From NCBI GenBank assembly GCA_047638695.1, contig JBLINY010000004.1, positions 32,446 through 96,445 on the forward strand: a stretch of 64,000 nucleotides of DNA, in the 5' to 3' direction. Below, in pieces: positions 52,223 through 61,569 of this stretch. Positions within the stretch are counted from its first letter, which is position 1, and each line of letters starts with the position of its first letter. Position numbers and translations under genes: made by a program. The notes beneath the pieces are model-generated. The model saw nothing but the letters and a program-made list of their open reading frames with translations. It was not told where the DNA came from and did no database searches. The stretch comes from JAHECQ01 sp047638695 (lineage in GTDB: Bacteria > Actinomycetota > Acidimicrobiia > Acidimicrobiales > SZUA-35).

Positions 52223-52740
52223 GCGACCATGTCGGTACCGGCCGTCATCTCTCCGGCGACGAGCTGCGGGCCTGGACTGGCTTTCTCGATGCCGGCCGGA
52301 TGATTAACGAGGTGCTGGCGAAACATCTGGTGGTCGATCACGGGATGAGCCACCGCGACTACGAGGTGCTCGTTCGGATCGATGGAGCGGGTGGGAGGAT
52401 GCGGATGTCGGTGCTCGCTCGCCAGATCGTGGCCTCAGCGGCGTTGATCAGTCAGACTATCGAGCGCCTTGAACAGCGGGGCATGGTCGAGCGCCAGCCG
52501 GCCGCGTCAGGTGACGGTCGAGGGATCGAAGCGGTGCTGTTGCCCCAAGGCCGGGAAGGCCTCGCCCTTGCCTCGGCCGACCATGCCGAGATCATCAGGA
52601 CCTTGTTGCACCAGCGGGTAGGAACTGAGGATCTCCCCACGTTTGGATTGGCCATGTCACGGGTTGCCGACCACTTGCGGGCGCATCGTCGAGGCGAACC
52701 GTGTAGTGACGATCAGTGCCCGTACGTTCGCTATCTGTAA
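52219..52740 (+). CDS. MarR-family transcriptional regulator
   Basis: A 173-residue winged-helix regulator. The MSHRDYEVLVRIDGAGGRMRMSVLARQIVASAALISQTIERLEQRGMVERQPAASGDGRGIEAVLLPQG core is the MarR DNA-binding fold with the recognition helix at ISQTIERLE. TTG 52219 overlaps the acyl-CoA dehydrogenase stop by four bases. A Cys pair near the C-terminus (CSDDQC) could sense redox or metal. It probably controls its own operon or the acyl-CoA genes. Confidence 0.92.
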   Translation: MSDHVGTGRHLSGDELRAWTGFLDAGRMINEVLAKHLVVDHGMSHRDYEVLVRIDGAGGRMRMSVLARQIVASAALISQTIERLEQRGMVERQPAASGDGRGIEAVLLPQGREGLALASADHAEIIRTLLHQRVGTEDLPTFGLAMSRVADHLRAHRRGEPCSDDQCPYVRYL

Positions 52741-52750
52741 CAAATCGCGC

Positions 52751-52779
52751 TTGTTCTCGATGGTCGGTGCTCCTACATT
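52751..52779 (+). promoter_or_regulatory. Candidate sigma-70 promoter for the cytochrome c gene
   Basis: TTGTTC (52751-52756) and TACATT (52774-52779) are separated by exactly 17 bases, 52 bases before ATG 52831. The spacing suits a housekeeping promoter; the -10 box is one base from TANNNT. Confidence 0.45.
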
Positions 52780-52830
52780 GCCTGGAACTTAAGAAGTTAA
52801 CGTCTTCACACAGGGACTCAGAGGCAAGCC

Positions 52831-53367
52831 ATGACAACGTCAGTTCCGGCAAAACCAGCAGCTCCTACACCGGGATCATCATCAGGACGCTCCCCCGTCG
52901 GTCTGCTTCGGCTGTTTACCGCCGCCTTTGCTTTGGTCGGGCTGCTGCTCATGTCCGGCGCAGGCGCTGTCTCAGCCCAGAGCGCTACCGATGACCCCGC
53001 CCAATCTGAGGCTGGTGAGGCTGTCTTCTCGGGCTCGTGCGCCGGTTGTCACGGGGCGTCGGGTCAAGGTTCGGCCACCGGTCGTCCGCTCACCGGAATC
53101 GCATCGCAGCAGCCAGATCGCCTTATCCACATCGCCAGCGTCACCGATGGCAAGGGCGGCATGCCCGCCTTCGGCGAGCAGCTCTCGGCTGACGAGATCG
53201 ACGCCGCCATCAGCTACGTTCGATTGGCATTCTTGGCTGAAGAAGGACCAGATGAGTTGCCGGCTACCGGCAATAGCAACTCGGCTGCACTGGCCGGTTT
53301 CGGCCTGCTCGCCATTGGCTTCAGCCTGCAGCAGTTCAGCAAGCGGCGCTCCCCGGTCTTGAGCTGA
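52831..53367 (+). CDS. Exported cytochrome c with C-terminal LPXTG-type sortase signal
   Basis: A 178-residue protein. An N-terminal signal/anchor helix (~22-48, ending near GAVSAQ) is followed by a mono-haem cytochrome c domain with CAGCH at 70-74 and a likely axial Met111 in GKGGMPAFG. The C-terminus has LPATG at 143-147, a hydrophobic stretch at 152-168 and KRR at 171-173, the three parts of a sortase sorting signal. AGAGG lies before ATG 52831. Such a protein would be covalently fixed to the cell wall or S-layer side, carrying electrons outside the membrane. No sortase is encoded nearby. Confidence 0.85.
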   Translation: MTTSVPAKPAAPTPGSSSGRSPVGLLRLFTAAFALVGLLLMSGAGAVSAQSATDDPAQSEAGEAVFSGSCAGCHGASGQGSATGRPLTGIASQQPDRLIHIASVTDGKGGMPAFGEQLSADEIDAAISYVRLAFLAEEGPDELPATGNSNSAALAGFGLLAIGFSLQQFSKRRSPVLS

Positions 53368-53388
53368 GTCTCTGAGATACTGACCCCA

Positions 53389-54123
53389 GTGTCAGACCCC
53401 AAAGTTTCCCGACGACGATCCCGTTTCTTGAAGCTTGCGCTCGGAGGTGTTGCGGCCCTCGCCATCGTTCTCTTGGCCTTGGGCTGGTGGCTCGGCTACT
53501 TCACCGATCCGCCAGAAGAGGCATCGCTCGAGGCCACGGTCGATGCCGTTGCCGCTGATAGCACCGGAACAGATGAACTGGTCGACGGTTCACTCGAGGG
53601 CCAGTGGATGGTCGAGTCGGCGCAGGAAGCAACCTTCGTTGGCTACCGCATCAACGAGGTTCTCACGACCATCGGCGATTTCGAGGTCGTTGGTCGCACC
53701 AGCGATGTTGTAGGAACTCTTACGATCGATGGCCAGACGGTCGTTGCTGCCGAGTTCACTGTCGACGTGGCAACACTGACGACCGATCAGGACCGGCGCG
53801 ACAAGGAGATGCGCGAGCAGTCAATGGAGACCGACCTTTTCCCTGAGGCCACCTTCGTCCTGACCGACTCGATTGAACTCGAGGGCGTGCCGGGCGAGGG
53901 TGAGGTCATTGACCTCAATGTTGTCGGGGACCTCACCATGCACGGCGTCACGCAGCTCGTCGAGATTCCCATGGATGCGCAGGTTGTCGGCGGTCTGATT
54001 GTGGTGGTCGGCCAGCTCGATATTCTGCTGAGCGACTACGGCATCGACGCTCCGGAAGCAGCGATTGTGGCCAGCATCGAAGACGCTGGAGTGCTCGAAT
54101 TCTCGTTGGTGTTTGCTCGCTAG
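53389..54123 (+). CDS. YceI-family lipid-binding-like protein
   Basis: A 244-residue membrane-anchored YceI protein. After a basic N-terminus, a transmembrane helix (~14-37) precedes the YceI/lipocalin-like domain (~70-244): SLEGQWMVESAQEATFVGYRINEVL, the FTVDVATLTTDQDRRDKEMREQSMETDLFPEATFVLT signature, and DLTMHGVTQLVEIPM. GTG 53389 is 22 bases after the cytochrome c stop, so the two probably share a transcript. YceI proteins bind isoprenoids or quinones, which would fit an electron-transfer partner. The stop overlaps the convergent GGDEF-EAL gene in CTAG. Confidence 0.9.
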   Translation: MSDPKVSRRRSRFLKLALGGVAALAIVLLALGWWLGYFTDPPEEASLEATVDAVAADSTGTDELVDGSLEGQWMVESAQEATFVGYRINEVLTTIGDFEVVGRTSDVVGTLTIDGQTVVAAEFTVDVATLTTDQDRRDKEMREQSMETDLFPEATFVLTDSIELEGVPGEGEVIDLNVVGDLTMHGVTQLVEIPMDAQVVGGLIVVVGQLDILLSDYGIDAPEAAIVASIEDAGVLEFSLVFAR

Positions 54124-56873
54124 GTCGACAGCTCAGACTGGATCGGGTCGAGTGACTCGCTCAGCCAGAGCGGCAGCTGACTGGCCGGCATTGGCCGTGC
54201 CAGACCGAAGCCCTGCAGATGGTCCGTACCCATGGAGACGAGCTGTCGGTGCTGTTCGGCGGTCTCGACACCTTCGGCCGTGATGGTGGCTCCGAGAAGA
54301 TGGCCGGTGTCGATCGTCAGCTGCACCAGCGAGCGATCGTCATTCCGATCGAGTCCGGCGACAAAGCTCTGATCGATCTTCAAGATGTCGACGGGGAGAC
54401 GACGCAGGTGGGCGAGTGATGCGTAGCCGGTTCCGAAGTCGTCGATGGCGATTCGGGTGCCGCTTGCCCGAAGTGTGTGCAGCGAAGCGATGGCTTGCTC
54501 GAGATCATCCAGCAAGGCTGTTTCGGTGACTTCAATGGTGAGCCGAGCTGGGTCGATGGAGTGAGCCTTGAGAGGGTTGAGGACAGCGGCGACGAGAGCG
54601 GGGCCGGAAAGATGTCGGGCCGAGATGTTCACCGATGCCCCGATGCGATCGAGGCCGGGAACGTGGGCCCAGGCTGCCATTTGAGCAGCAATGGCGTTGA
54701 GAACCCACGTATCGATGGCGACGATGAGATCGCTGCGTTCAGCGATGGGAATAAAGATGCCGGGCGGAATGAAGTCGCCTGATGGCTGCTGCCAACGCAA
54801 TAGGGCTTCGACCGATGTGAAATTGCCGTCGACTGCAGCGACGATCGGTTGGAAATACAGTTCGAGTTCGTTGTTGGCTAGGGCCGACTCGAGTTCTCGT
54901 TCGGTTGTTGCCTGGGCAAAGTGCCGCGCTTTCAGATCTTCGTCGCAGAGGCAGACCGATTCCGATGATCCCCCGGACTTTGATTCGAGCAGCGCAAGGT
55001 CGGCGTCACGCAGCAGGTCCTCCGGTGTGGAGCTTGCCGTTGCGAGGGCCACGCCGACCCGGGCCGATGCCGTCAGTTCGATGCTGCCGATAACTACAGG
55101 TCGCGTTACTGCTGCCAGGAGCCGTTCGCCAAGGCGCAGTGCTTCGTCGGGATCGGAAACCGGCTCGGCGATTACGGCGAACTCATCGCCTCCGAGGCGG
55201 CCAACGTGGTCGCCGTTGCGGACCGTCTCTTGGATGCGGGCTGCGATGATGCGGAGTACTTCGTCGCCGGTCGCATGTCCGTGACTTTCGTTCACCGACT
55301 TGAAGCCGTCGAGGTCTAAAAGCAGGACGGCGACGTTGAGGTTGCCGCGATGAAATCGGCCGAGTGCCTGGTCGAGCTCAACAATGGTGTCGGTGCGGTT
55401 GGCTACGCCGGTGAGGCCGTCGTGGGTGGCTTCGTACACCAGCTGCTTGCGGTATTGCTCTCGTTCGGCTGTCGACGCCGCCAACGAAGAAACAGCGTTT
55501 TCCAGTGATGCACCAAGTCGGCCGCCGGTCTTCAGTTTGAGCGCAGGGCTGTCGAGGTTGCGTTCGGCGAGGGCGTTTGCCATCTGTTCGGCGACGTTCA
55601 TGCTGTCGACGGCCTCGTTCAAAGCCCGAGCGGCGGCCCGTACCTCGGCTGGGCCACGTTCCCAGATGCGTTCTGCTTGCTGACCTTCGTTCAGTTTGCC
55701 CACGACCGCGGCCATTTGGCGTAAGGGCCGGACGATCCAGAGGCTTGCCCCAACCACGGCGGCTGCTCCGGCGAGGCCAATGGCGGAGACAAGCGCCACC
55801 GTCTGATTTCGCGATGCCTCGGCGTCGCTGCGAACTTGGGTGGCAGAGGCAACCACTTGATCCGAAGCGGCAGCGGCGAAGGTGACGTGACTATCGACCG
55901 CGTCCAGTGAGCCGAAGAAGGTGTCGGCCACGTTCGAGAGGTCGAGTAGCCCAAGACCCGTAGCGCTGTCTTCAGCGAGCGGGTCAGATGCCGCCGACGC
56001 TGTAACACCGCGCAGCAAAGCGACGACCTCAGGATTGGTGTCTACCTCAGACCACAGTGCCTTCAGATCGCTTTGCGGCAGTACGACGAGCTCAAGTTCC
56101 TCGAGATCGGAGGTGTAGGTGATGAGGGCTCGCTCCAGCGATGTCTGGTGGTCGCTGGCGGTACCTCGATAAAAGCGAACAGCGAAGTAGGCCTCGGTCG
56201 TTTGCGCCACTGATCTTCGGAGGTCGGCCGACAGCTCGAGGACTGAAACGGCGTTGGTGAGCTCGCTTGCCCCACCTGCATCGTTGGCGAGACTTCGAAT
56301 CTCGGTGAGGTGACTCTCGATCGAGAGTCCGACGTAGAGCCCAATGACTTCGTAGTTGCTCGATACGGTCGTGACGGGAACGGCTGGTCCTATCTGGGAT
56401 CGGGCCGTCTCGAGCTGTTCAGCGACCTCCGCTGGGAGTTCGGGCGTGATGAGCATGTCGTCGAGTTCGGCCTGGGCGTCGAGATACTCAGTTTGCAGAT
56501 CGAGACCTGTGACCTGGCCGACCACATCGAGTGGCAACCCCAATTCGGTGATCGCACCAATGGCCGATGCCCAGTAAAGCTCTTGATCGAGAAGGGCTGC
56601 GGCTCTGATCAACCTGTCGAGCTCCGCGCTGCGATCTTCGATTTGTTCGGTGCGGGCGACTTCCTCGGTAACTTCGCGCACCTCGGCGGTGGCCAACCAT
56701 GTCAGCCCCAGCAATGGGACCAGCGCGACGGCCGCCACGACCGAGCGAACGCCCAGCACAAAGCCGCGTTTGCACGGTCGACGCCGGGTTTTAGGTGCTC
56801 GCTCCGGATCTCGGAGGGCGCCGGACTTCAGCATCGTCAAGCGGCTCCTTGCCTCACTAGGAAACATCGGCAT
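54120..56873 (-). CDS. Membrane GGDEF-EAL protein (c-di-GMP cyclase/phosphodiesterase)
   Basis: A 917-residue sensor protein. A first transmembrane helix is at ~38-62, then a ~295-residue extracytoplasmic helical sensor region and a second helix at ~358-382. A HAMP-like segment (RPLRQMAAVVGKLNEG), a coiled linker, a GGDEF domain with intact LGGDEFAVI near 563 and an EAL domain starting near 675 follow. EALLRW (~689), DDFGTGYASL and AEGVET are all present, so both synthesis and hydrolysis of c-di-GMP are possible; the GGDEF half lacks an obvious RxxD inhibitory site. The signal is unknown. Confidence 0.93.
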   Translation of the reverse strand: MPMFPSEARSRLTMLKSGALRDPERAPKTRRRPCKRGFVLGVRSVVAAVALVPLLGLTWLATAEVREVTEEVARTEQIEDRSAELDRLIRAAALLDQELYWASAIGAITELGLPLDVVGQVTGLDLQTEYLDAQAELDDMLITPELPAEVAEQLETARSQIGPAVPVTTVSSNYEVIGLYVGLSIESHLTEIRSLANDAGGASELTNAVSVLELSADLRRSVAQTTEAYFAVRFYRGTASDHQTSLERALITYTSDLEELELVVLPQSDLKALWSEVDTNPEVVALLRGVTASAASDPLAEDSATGLGLLDLSNVADTFFGSLDAVDSHVTFAAAASDQVVASATQVRSDAEASRNQTVALVSAIGLAGAAAVVGASLWIVRPLRQMAAVVGKLNEGQQAERIWERGPAEVRAAARALNEAVDSMNVAEQMANALAERNLDSPALKLKTGGRLGASLENAVSSLAASTAEREQYRKQLVYEATHDGLTGVANRTDTIVELDQALGRFHRGNLNVAVLLLDLDGFKSVNESHGHATGDEVLRIIAARIQETVRNGDHVGRLGGDEFAVIAEPVSDPDEALRLGERLLAAVTRPVVIGSIELTASARVGVALATASSTPEDLLRDADLALLESKSGGSSESVCLCDEDLKARHFAQATTERELESALANNELELYFQPIVAAVDGNFTSVEALLRWQQPSGDFIPPGIFIPIAERSDLIVAIDTWVLNAIAAQMAAWAHVPGLDRIGASVNISARHLSGPALVAAVLNPLKAHSIDPARLTIEVTETALLDDLEQAIASLHTLRASGTRIAIDDFGTGYASLAHLRRLPVDILKIDQSFVAGLDRNDDRSLVQLTIDTGHLLGATITAEGVETAEQHRQLVSMGTDHLQGFGLARPMPASQLPLWLSESLDPIQSELST

Positions 56874-56926
56874 TTCGGGCCGTCACTATGAGAGGCAAAA
56901 CGCCTCGATGAAGCCAGGCGTTAGCC

Positions 56927-58216
56927 CTATTGGCGGGCGATAACGGTCTTGCCCGCGATCAGAGTTTTTATCTGCGCTGCCGACATTCCGATTTCGTCCA
57001 ACACGTCGGTGGTGTCGGCGGCGAAGAGGGGCGACGGTTCTGAGAAGCCGACCGGTGTCTCGCTGAACTGCAGCGGCATACCGGGCGTGGTGTAGGCACC
57101 GGCCACGGGGTGCTCGAAGTCGTCTACAAACCAGTTGGCCCGTACTTGCGGATCGTTGAGTGCTTCGAAAGGCAGGTTGTACCGGCCACACGGGTACCCG
57201 ACGCACCGGAGTACCTCCATCCAATGATCGGTCGTGTCGGAAGCAAAGAGCGTCTCGGCTTCTTCGATAATGTCTTGAAACTCCTGATCAGCGAGCTTGA
57301 GTGATCCGGCGGGTCGAGTAATGCCGGTCGCTTCGTGGAACTTCGCTCGCAACCCACGGCTAAGCCCGGCCACCGTGAGCAGGCCGTCGCTGGTTCCATA
57401 ATGGCGGAAGTACAGGCGGAAGTTGCGCTGGCCGGCCATCAGGTTGGTCTCGAAGTCGTGCCGTAGCTCGTCGAACCCACGTCCGGCGTCGCGTTCGGCG
57501 ATGAGTGCTGCTTGGGATGCGCTGTAGGAACCGACGGGTTGGTCCTTGGTGAACTGGGAGACCGTGGGAAGAGACAGATTCAGTGCCGTAGCCAGCAGTG
57601 ATACATCCACACGTTGACCAACGCCGGTTTGATCTCGGTGGCGCAGCGCGGCAACCACGCCAAGCGCACCGGCCAGACCGGTGCCGCTGTCGTTGACCGC
57701 GGGTCGGGTCGCGAGCGGTACGCCGCCTTCGGAGCGGTTCATGGTGAACCCCATACCGCTCAGCGCTTGTACGAGAACGTCGTAGCCGCCTTCGTTTGCG
57801 TCAGGTCCTTCGGGGCCAAACGGCGTATGGGTCAGGTGGACGAGGCGGGGATTGATGGCGCGTGCATGATCCCAATCGATTCCGTAGCGGGCCAGGTCAC
57901 GTTGCTTGAACGCGACGAGCACAACATCGGCCCACCGAAACAAGCCCTCGATAACCGGGGCAGCCTCGGGTGAGGTGAGGTCCAGCGCCAGGCTGCGCTT
58001 GTCAGGGTTGATTAACGCAAAAGCCTTGGCCTCCATCGGCCCAAAGTCTCCGCCTGATCGCATTGCATCGCCCGTTGGAGGTTCGACCTTCACGACGTCG
58101 GCACCCATGCCAGCCAAGATGCGTCCACACATAGGTATGGCCAAATTCTGAGCGAATTCGACCACCTTGATGCCTTCGAGCAGGCGAATGGTTCCGTCGG
58201 TAGGACTGTCGGTCAT
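56927..58216 (-). CDS. CaiB/BaiF-family (class III) CoA-transferase
   Basis: A 429-residue family III CoA-transferase, moving CoA between carboxylates. Start EGIKVVEFAQNLAIPMCGRILAGMGADVVKVEPPTGDAMR, then KRSLALDLTSPEAAPVIEGLFRWADVVL and the catalytic-Asp region PAVNDSGTGLAGALGVVAAL are diagnostic. In this family acyl donors vary (formyl-CoA, succinyl-CoA, carnitine-CoA). It is 52 bases downstream of the sulfatase gene on the same strand and may be co-transcribed with it; the thioesterase gene further up completes a small acyl/ester group. Confidence 0.93.
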   Translation of the reverse strand: MTDSPTDGTIRLLEGIKVVEFAQNLAIPMCGRILAGMGADVVKVEPPTGDAMRSGGDFGPMEAKAFALINPDKRSLALDLTSPEAAPVIEGLFRWADVVLVAFKQRDLARYGIDWDHARAINPRLVHLTHTPFGPEGPDANEGGYDVLVQALSGMGFTMNRSEGGVPLATRPAVNDSGTGLAGALGVVAALRHRDQTGVGQRVDVSLLATALNLSLPTVSQFTKDQPVGSYSASQAALIAERDAGRGFDELRHDFETNLMAGQRNFRLYFRHYGTSDGLLTVAGLSRGLRAKFHEATGITRPAGSLKLADQEFQDIIEEAETLFASDTTDHWMEVLRCVGYPCGRYNLPFEALNDPQVRANWFVDDFEHPVAGAYTTPGMPLQFSETPVGFSEPSPLFAADTTDVLDEIGMSAAQIKTLIAGKTVIARQ

Positions 58217-58268
58217 GCGGTTCCTTCTACGAATGTTCGGATGTCGTACCGCAGGTCATGATCCACCA

Positions 58269-60536
58269 TCACTGCTCCATGAGCTGCACTTCGTGTTCGA
58301 CATCGGCAGCTTTCGCCAGGTCGGCTCGGTCGTTGCCGAGCGTCCACTCGACCCAGGCCAAGGTTCCTTCGAAATCGAATTGGCCGTCGTAGGTAGCAAC
58401 GACGGTGGGTCCGGCGTCCTTGCCCAGACTCATGCCAAAGGTGGTCTGACGGTACGGCAAGGTTTCGATTGGGCCGCTCCCGAGATCTGTTGATGAAGCA
58501 GGGTCGTCGGCCGGACAGCAGCGCAATGTGGCGACACCTTCGTGTTCGCCCGTCTTGTTGTATTGAACCGTGAGATCGAGCGCACCCGGGGGAAGCGGCT
58601 CCGACGCCACAACCTCGTGCATCTCACCGAGCCGGTTGTAGGTAAAGGCGAGTCGGTCGTCCTTGACGAAGAACGTATAGCCACCCGTGCGGGCACCGCT
58701 TGCGACGAGCACACCGTTGTCGCCGGCCGAGCGCGATACCCGTGCAGTGATCGAGAACGAACGGTTGCGTACGTCGGGTGTCTTCGAGCGCTCGAGATGT
58801 GGTGACGGATAGAGATAGCGCTGGGTGTTTCCTGGCGGCTGGTGACCGGGACGGCGGATGATCAACAGTTCGGCGCCGCCGCGATCGTCAAGCGGCAACA
58901 CGTTGTACTTGCCCGCTTCGACCCACCAGCGATCGACCAGTTCTCGAAGTTTGTCGGGGTGCTTTTCGGCCAAGTTGATGCACTCGGAGAAGTCTTCGTC
59001 GGTGTGGTAAAGCTCCCACACGTCGTCTTCGAACGGTGTGCCCGACCGGTGCATCGTGACCGCCTTCCAACCGTCGTGCCAGATGCCACGATGGCCGAGC
59101 ATCTCGTAGTACTGGGTCGACTTGTTGGTTGGGACGTCGGCATCGGCGAACGTGTACCGGAGGCTGATTCCTTCGATCGGTTGCTGGGTAACGCCCTTGT
59201 ACACGTCGGGCGCGTCTACACCGACACATTCGAGGATCGTCGGCAACACGTCGGAGACATGGTGGTACTGGTCGCGGGTGGCACCGGCGTCGCTGATGCC
59301 ATTTGGCCAGTGCACGATGAACGGATCGCGGATGCCTCCCTCGTAGGTGTTCTGTTTGTAGAACCGCAGTGGGGTGTTGCCGACCTGCGCCCAGCCCGTT
59401 GGGTAGTTGTTGTACAGGTTCGGGCCGCCGATTTCATCGACTCGATCGACCATGTTTTCCGGTCGACTGCCGATCAGGTTGAAGAACCCCAGTTCGTTGA
59501 GGGTGCCGTGTTTGCCGCCCTCCTGGCTCGCCCCATTGTCGGAGATGAGCATGATGATCGTGTCGTCGAGCACGTCCATGAGGTCGAGGAAGTCGATCAG
59601 TCGCCCAATCTGGACATCGGTGTGATCCAAGAATCCTGCGAAGGCTTCCTGCATGCGTGCGTAGAGCTTGCGATTCGGTTCCGGCAGGTCATCCCACGCC
59701 TCGACCCCGCGATTGCGAGGCGAGAGGGTGGTGTCTGGCGGAATGATGCCGAGTTCCAGCTGACGTTCGAACCAGCGCTGTCGGACGACGTCCCACCCGT
59801 CGTCGTAGCGGCCGCGATACTTCTCGACGTAGTCGGCAGGGGCCTGGTGCGGCGAGTGGGTGGCGCCAAAGGCGAGGTAGGTGAAGAAGCGATTTCCCGG
59901 AGCCGATCCCTGGTGGGCGCTGATCATGCCGATCGCCTGGTCGACCAGATCTTCCGACACGTGATACCCATCGTGATTTGGCGGGTCGATGGGATGATTG
60001 TCGACGGTCAGCTCGGGTGAGAACTGGTCGGTCGCGCCGCCCATAAACCCGTAGTAGCGGTCGAAGCCGCGTTGGAGCGGCCAATGATCCATCGGCCCCG
60101 CGGGTGAACAGTCCTCGAGCGTTGCCAGATGCCACTTACCAAGCGCAAACGTGCCGTAGCCATGGTCACGCAGCATCTCAGCCATGGTGGCTGCCGTCGG
60201 GGCGATCACGCCCCGGCAGTTGGAGTAGCCGCTGTCGACGTTTGAGATGAACCGCATTCCGACCGAGTGATGGTTGCGCCCCGTCAGCAGGCATGCCCGA
60301 GTCGGCGAACACAGTGCCGTCGTGTGGAAGTTGGTGTAGCGCAGCCCGCCGGCAGCGAGCCGATCGATGTTTGGTGTATCGATGTCACTTCCGTAACACC
60401 CGAGCTGAGCAAACCCGGTGTCGTCGAGCGCAATGACGACGATGTTCGGTGCTCCTGCTGGTGGGCGGCGAGGCGGGTCCCAGGCCGGCACAGACTCGGC
60501 TTGTGTCAGACCAACGGTTGGCTTCGCTGTAGTCAC
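58269..60536 (-). CDS. Type I arylsulfatase family protein
   Basis: A 755-residue sulfatase of the alkaline-phosphatase superfamily. Metal Asp38-Asp39 lie in VIALDDTGF. Cys76 in LCSPTRACLLTGR is the residue converted to formylglycine by a maturase (FGE) that is not in this window. GKWHL, the late GKHGT segment and DNGASQEGG complete the active site. No signal peptide is visible, so the enzyme seems cytosolic, and the C-terminal ~200 residues form an extra beta-rich domain. Start at ATG 60536. It likely hydrolyses a sulfate ester of a sugar or aromatic compound; marine origin would fit but is inferred. Confidence 0.93.
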   Translation of the reverse strand: MTTAKPTVGLTQAESVPAWDPPRRPPAGAPNIVVIALDDTGFAQLGCYGSDIDTPNIDRLAAGGLRYTNFHTTALCSPTRACLLTGRNHHSVGMRFISNVDSGYSNCRGVIAPTAATMAEMLRDHGYGTFALGKWHLATLEDCSPAGPMDHWPLQRGFDRYYGFMGGATDQFSPELTVDNHPIDPPNHDGYHVSEDLVDQAIGMISAHQGSAPGNRFFTYLAFGATHSPHQAPADYVEKYRGRYDDGWDVVRQRWFERQLELGIIPPDTTLSPRNRGVEAWDDLPEPNRKLYARMQEAFAGFLDHTDVQIGRLIDFLDLMDVLDDTIIMLISDNGASQEGGKHGTLNELGFFNLIGSRPENMVDRVDEIGGPNLYNNYPTGWAQVGNTPLRFYKQNTYEGGIRDPFIVHWPNGISDAGATRDQYHHVSDVLPTILECVGVDAPDVYKGVTQQPIEGISLRYTFADADVPTNKSTQYYEMLGHRGIWHDGWKAVTMHRSGTPFEDDVWELYHTDEDFSECINLAEKHPDKLRELVDRWWVEAGKYNVLPLDDRGGAELLIIRRPGHQPPGNTQRYLYPSPHLERSKTPDVRNRSFSITARVSRSAGDNGVLVASGARTGGYTFFVKDDRLAFTYNRLGEMHEVVASEPLPPGALDLTVQYNKTGEHEGVATLRCCPADDPASSTDLGSGPIETLPYRQTTFGMSLGKDAGPTVVATYDGQFDFEGTLAWVEWTLGNDRADLAKAADVEHEVQLMEQ

Positions 60537-60626
60537 GGTTCTCTTCCTTGGTTGTGCGGTATCAGTTCGCGCGGCATCGGCGTGTCCTGCTGGACGGGTC
60601 AGCTGGGTGAGGCAGTATGGTCGACG

Positions 60627-60640
60627 CGACTAGTTAGTCG
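60627..60640. promoter_or_regulatory. Short inverted repeat upstream of the sulfatase gene
   Basis: CGACTA and TAGTCG flank GT, 91 bases upstream of the sulfatase start and overlapping the thioesterase stop. It could be an operator for the sulfatase operon, but a 6-bp arm may be chance. Confidence 0.25.
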
Positions 60641-61500
60641 AGTCGTATGACTGCTTCCTGAGCCATCGTTGCTACCAGGCGACCGGCCCGATCCCATACT
60701 CGTCCGAGCGACAGGCCGCGTGCTCCAGCGGTGGCCACCGGCTCTTGGTCGATGAGCAACCAGTCGTCGACCCGGAACGGTTGGTGGAACCACATTGCGT
60801 GATCGAGGCTGGCGACCGCGAGCCCCTCATCTCCCCACTGCACGTCATGGGGGATCAGCACGTTGTCGCTGATGGATTCGTCTGCGACATACGCGAGCAC
60901 CGCTGCATGGAGGTGCGGATGATCCGGCATTGGTTCAAAGGTCCGCATCCACTTGCGAATGCCCTTGTTCTCGGTGGGCCCCGTTGGGGTGAAGTGCGCG
61001 TTCACGTAGCGCAGGTCGACCGGGCGTGGTCGGTGAGTCCAGAACGAATCGAAGGGCTCCTTGTCCAAGGTCGCGACAAGCTCCGGGAGTCCGAGGACCT
61101 TGTCGGGATCAGGCACGTCGTCAGGCATCTTCTGCTGGTAGACCCGACCCTCTTCGGGATGTTGGAACGAGGCGATCATCTCGAACACCGGACGGTCCGC
61201 CTGGTGGGCAGTGAGATGGCGATGGCTGAACGACCGGCCGTCGCGTGTTCTGGTCACTTGATACTCAAGTTCGGCATTCGCGTCAGCAGGGCGCAGGAAG
61301 TAGGCGTGAAGCGAGTGTGGGAACTGCGTGGCGTCGACGGTTCGACATATGGCAGCGAGCGACTGGCCCAACAGGTGGCCGCCGTAGAGATTCCACGGGC
61401 TTTCCCGTTCCGCCGAGGGCACCGACCCGACGAACACGTCATCACCGGTGGTTACGAGATCGAGCGAGGCAAGAAGTTCGCGTTGTGTAGCAACAGACAC
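60634..61500 (-). CDS. Acyl-CoA thioesterase II (TesB-like)
   Basis: A 288-residue double-hotdog thioesterase. PWNLYGGHLLGQSLAAICRTV, HSLHAYFLRPADANAELEY, GRSFSHRHLTAHQADRPVF and the catalytic-Asp region ASLDHAMWFHQPFRVDDWLL match TesB. It hydrolyses acyl-CoA to free acid and CoA. Start at GTG 61500. It lies upstream of the sulfatase on the same strand with about 100 bases between. Confidence 0.93.
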   Translation of the reverse strand: MSVATQRELLASLDLVTTGDDVFVGSVPSAERESPWNLYGGHLLGQSLAAICRTVDATQFPHSLHAYFLRPADANAELEYQVTRTRDGRSFSHRHLTAHQADRPVFEMIASFQHPEEGRVYQQKMPDDVPDPDKVLGLPELVATLDKEPFDSFWTHRPRPVDLRYVNAHFTPTGPTENKGIRKWMRTFEPMPDHPHLHAAVLAYVADESISDNVLIPHDVQWGDEGLAVASLDHAMWFHQPFRVDDWLLIDQEPVATAGARGLSLGRVWDRAGRLVATMAQEAVIRLD

Positions 61501-61569
61501 GCTCGAGACTGTGCCACAACTGGCCCGACGTCGGCCTCTTCGCCGGGTCGAAGGGAACAGGAAACGGAG

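Noticed and set aside
58842..60020. 392-codon forward frame over the sulfatase
   Set aside because: Antisense shadow of a gene with an intact active site.
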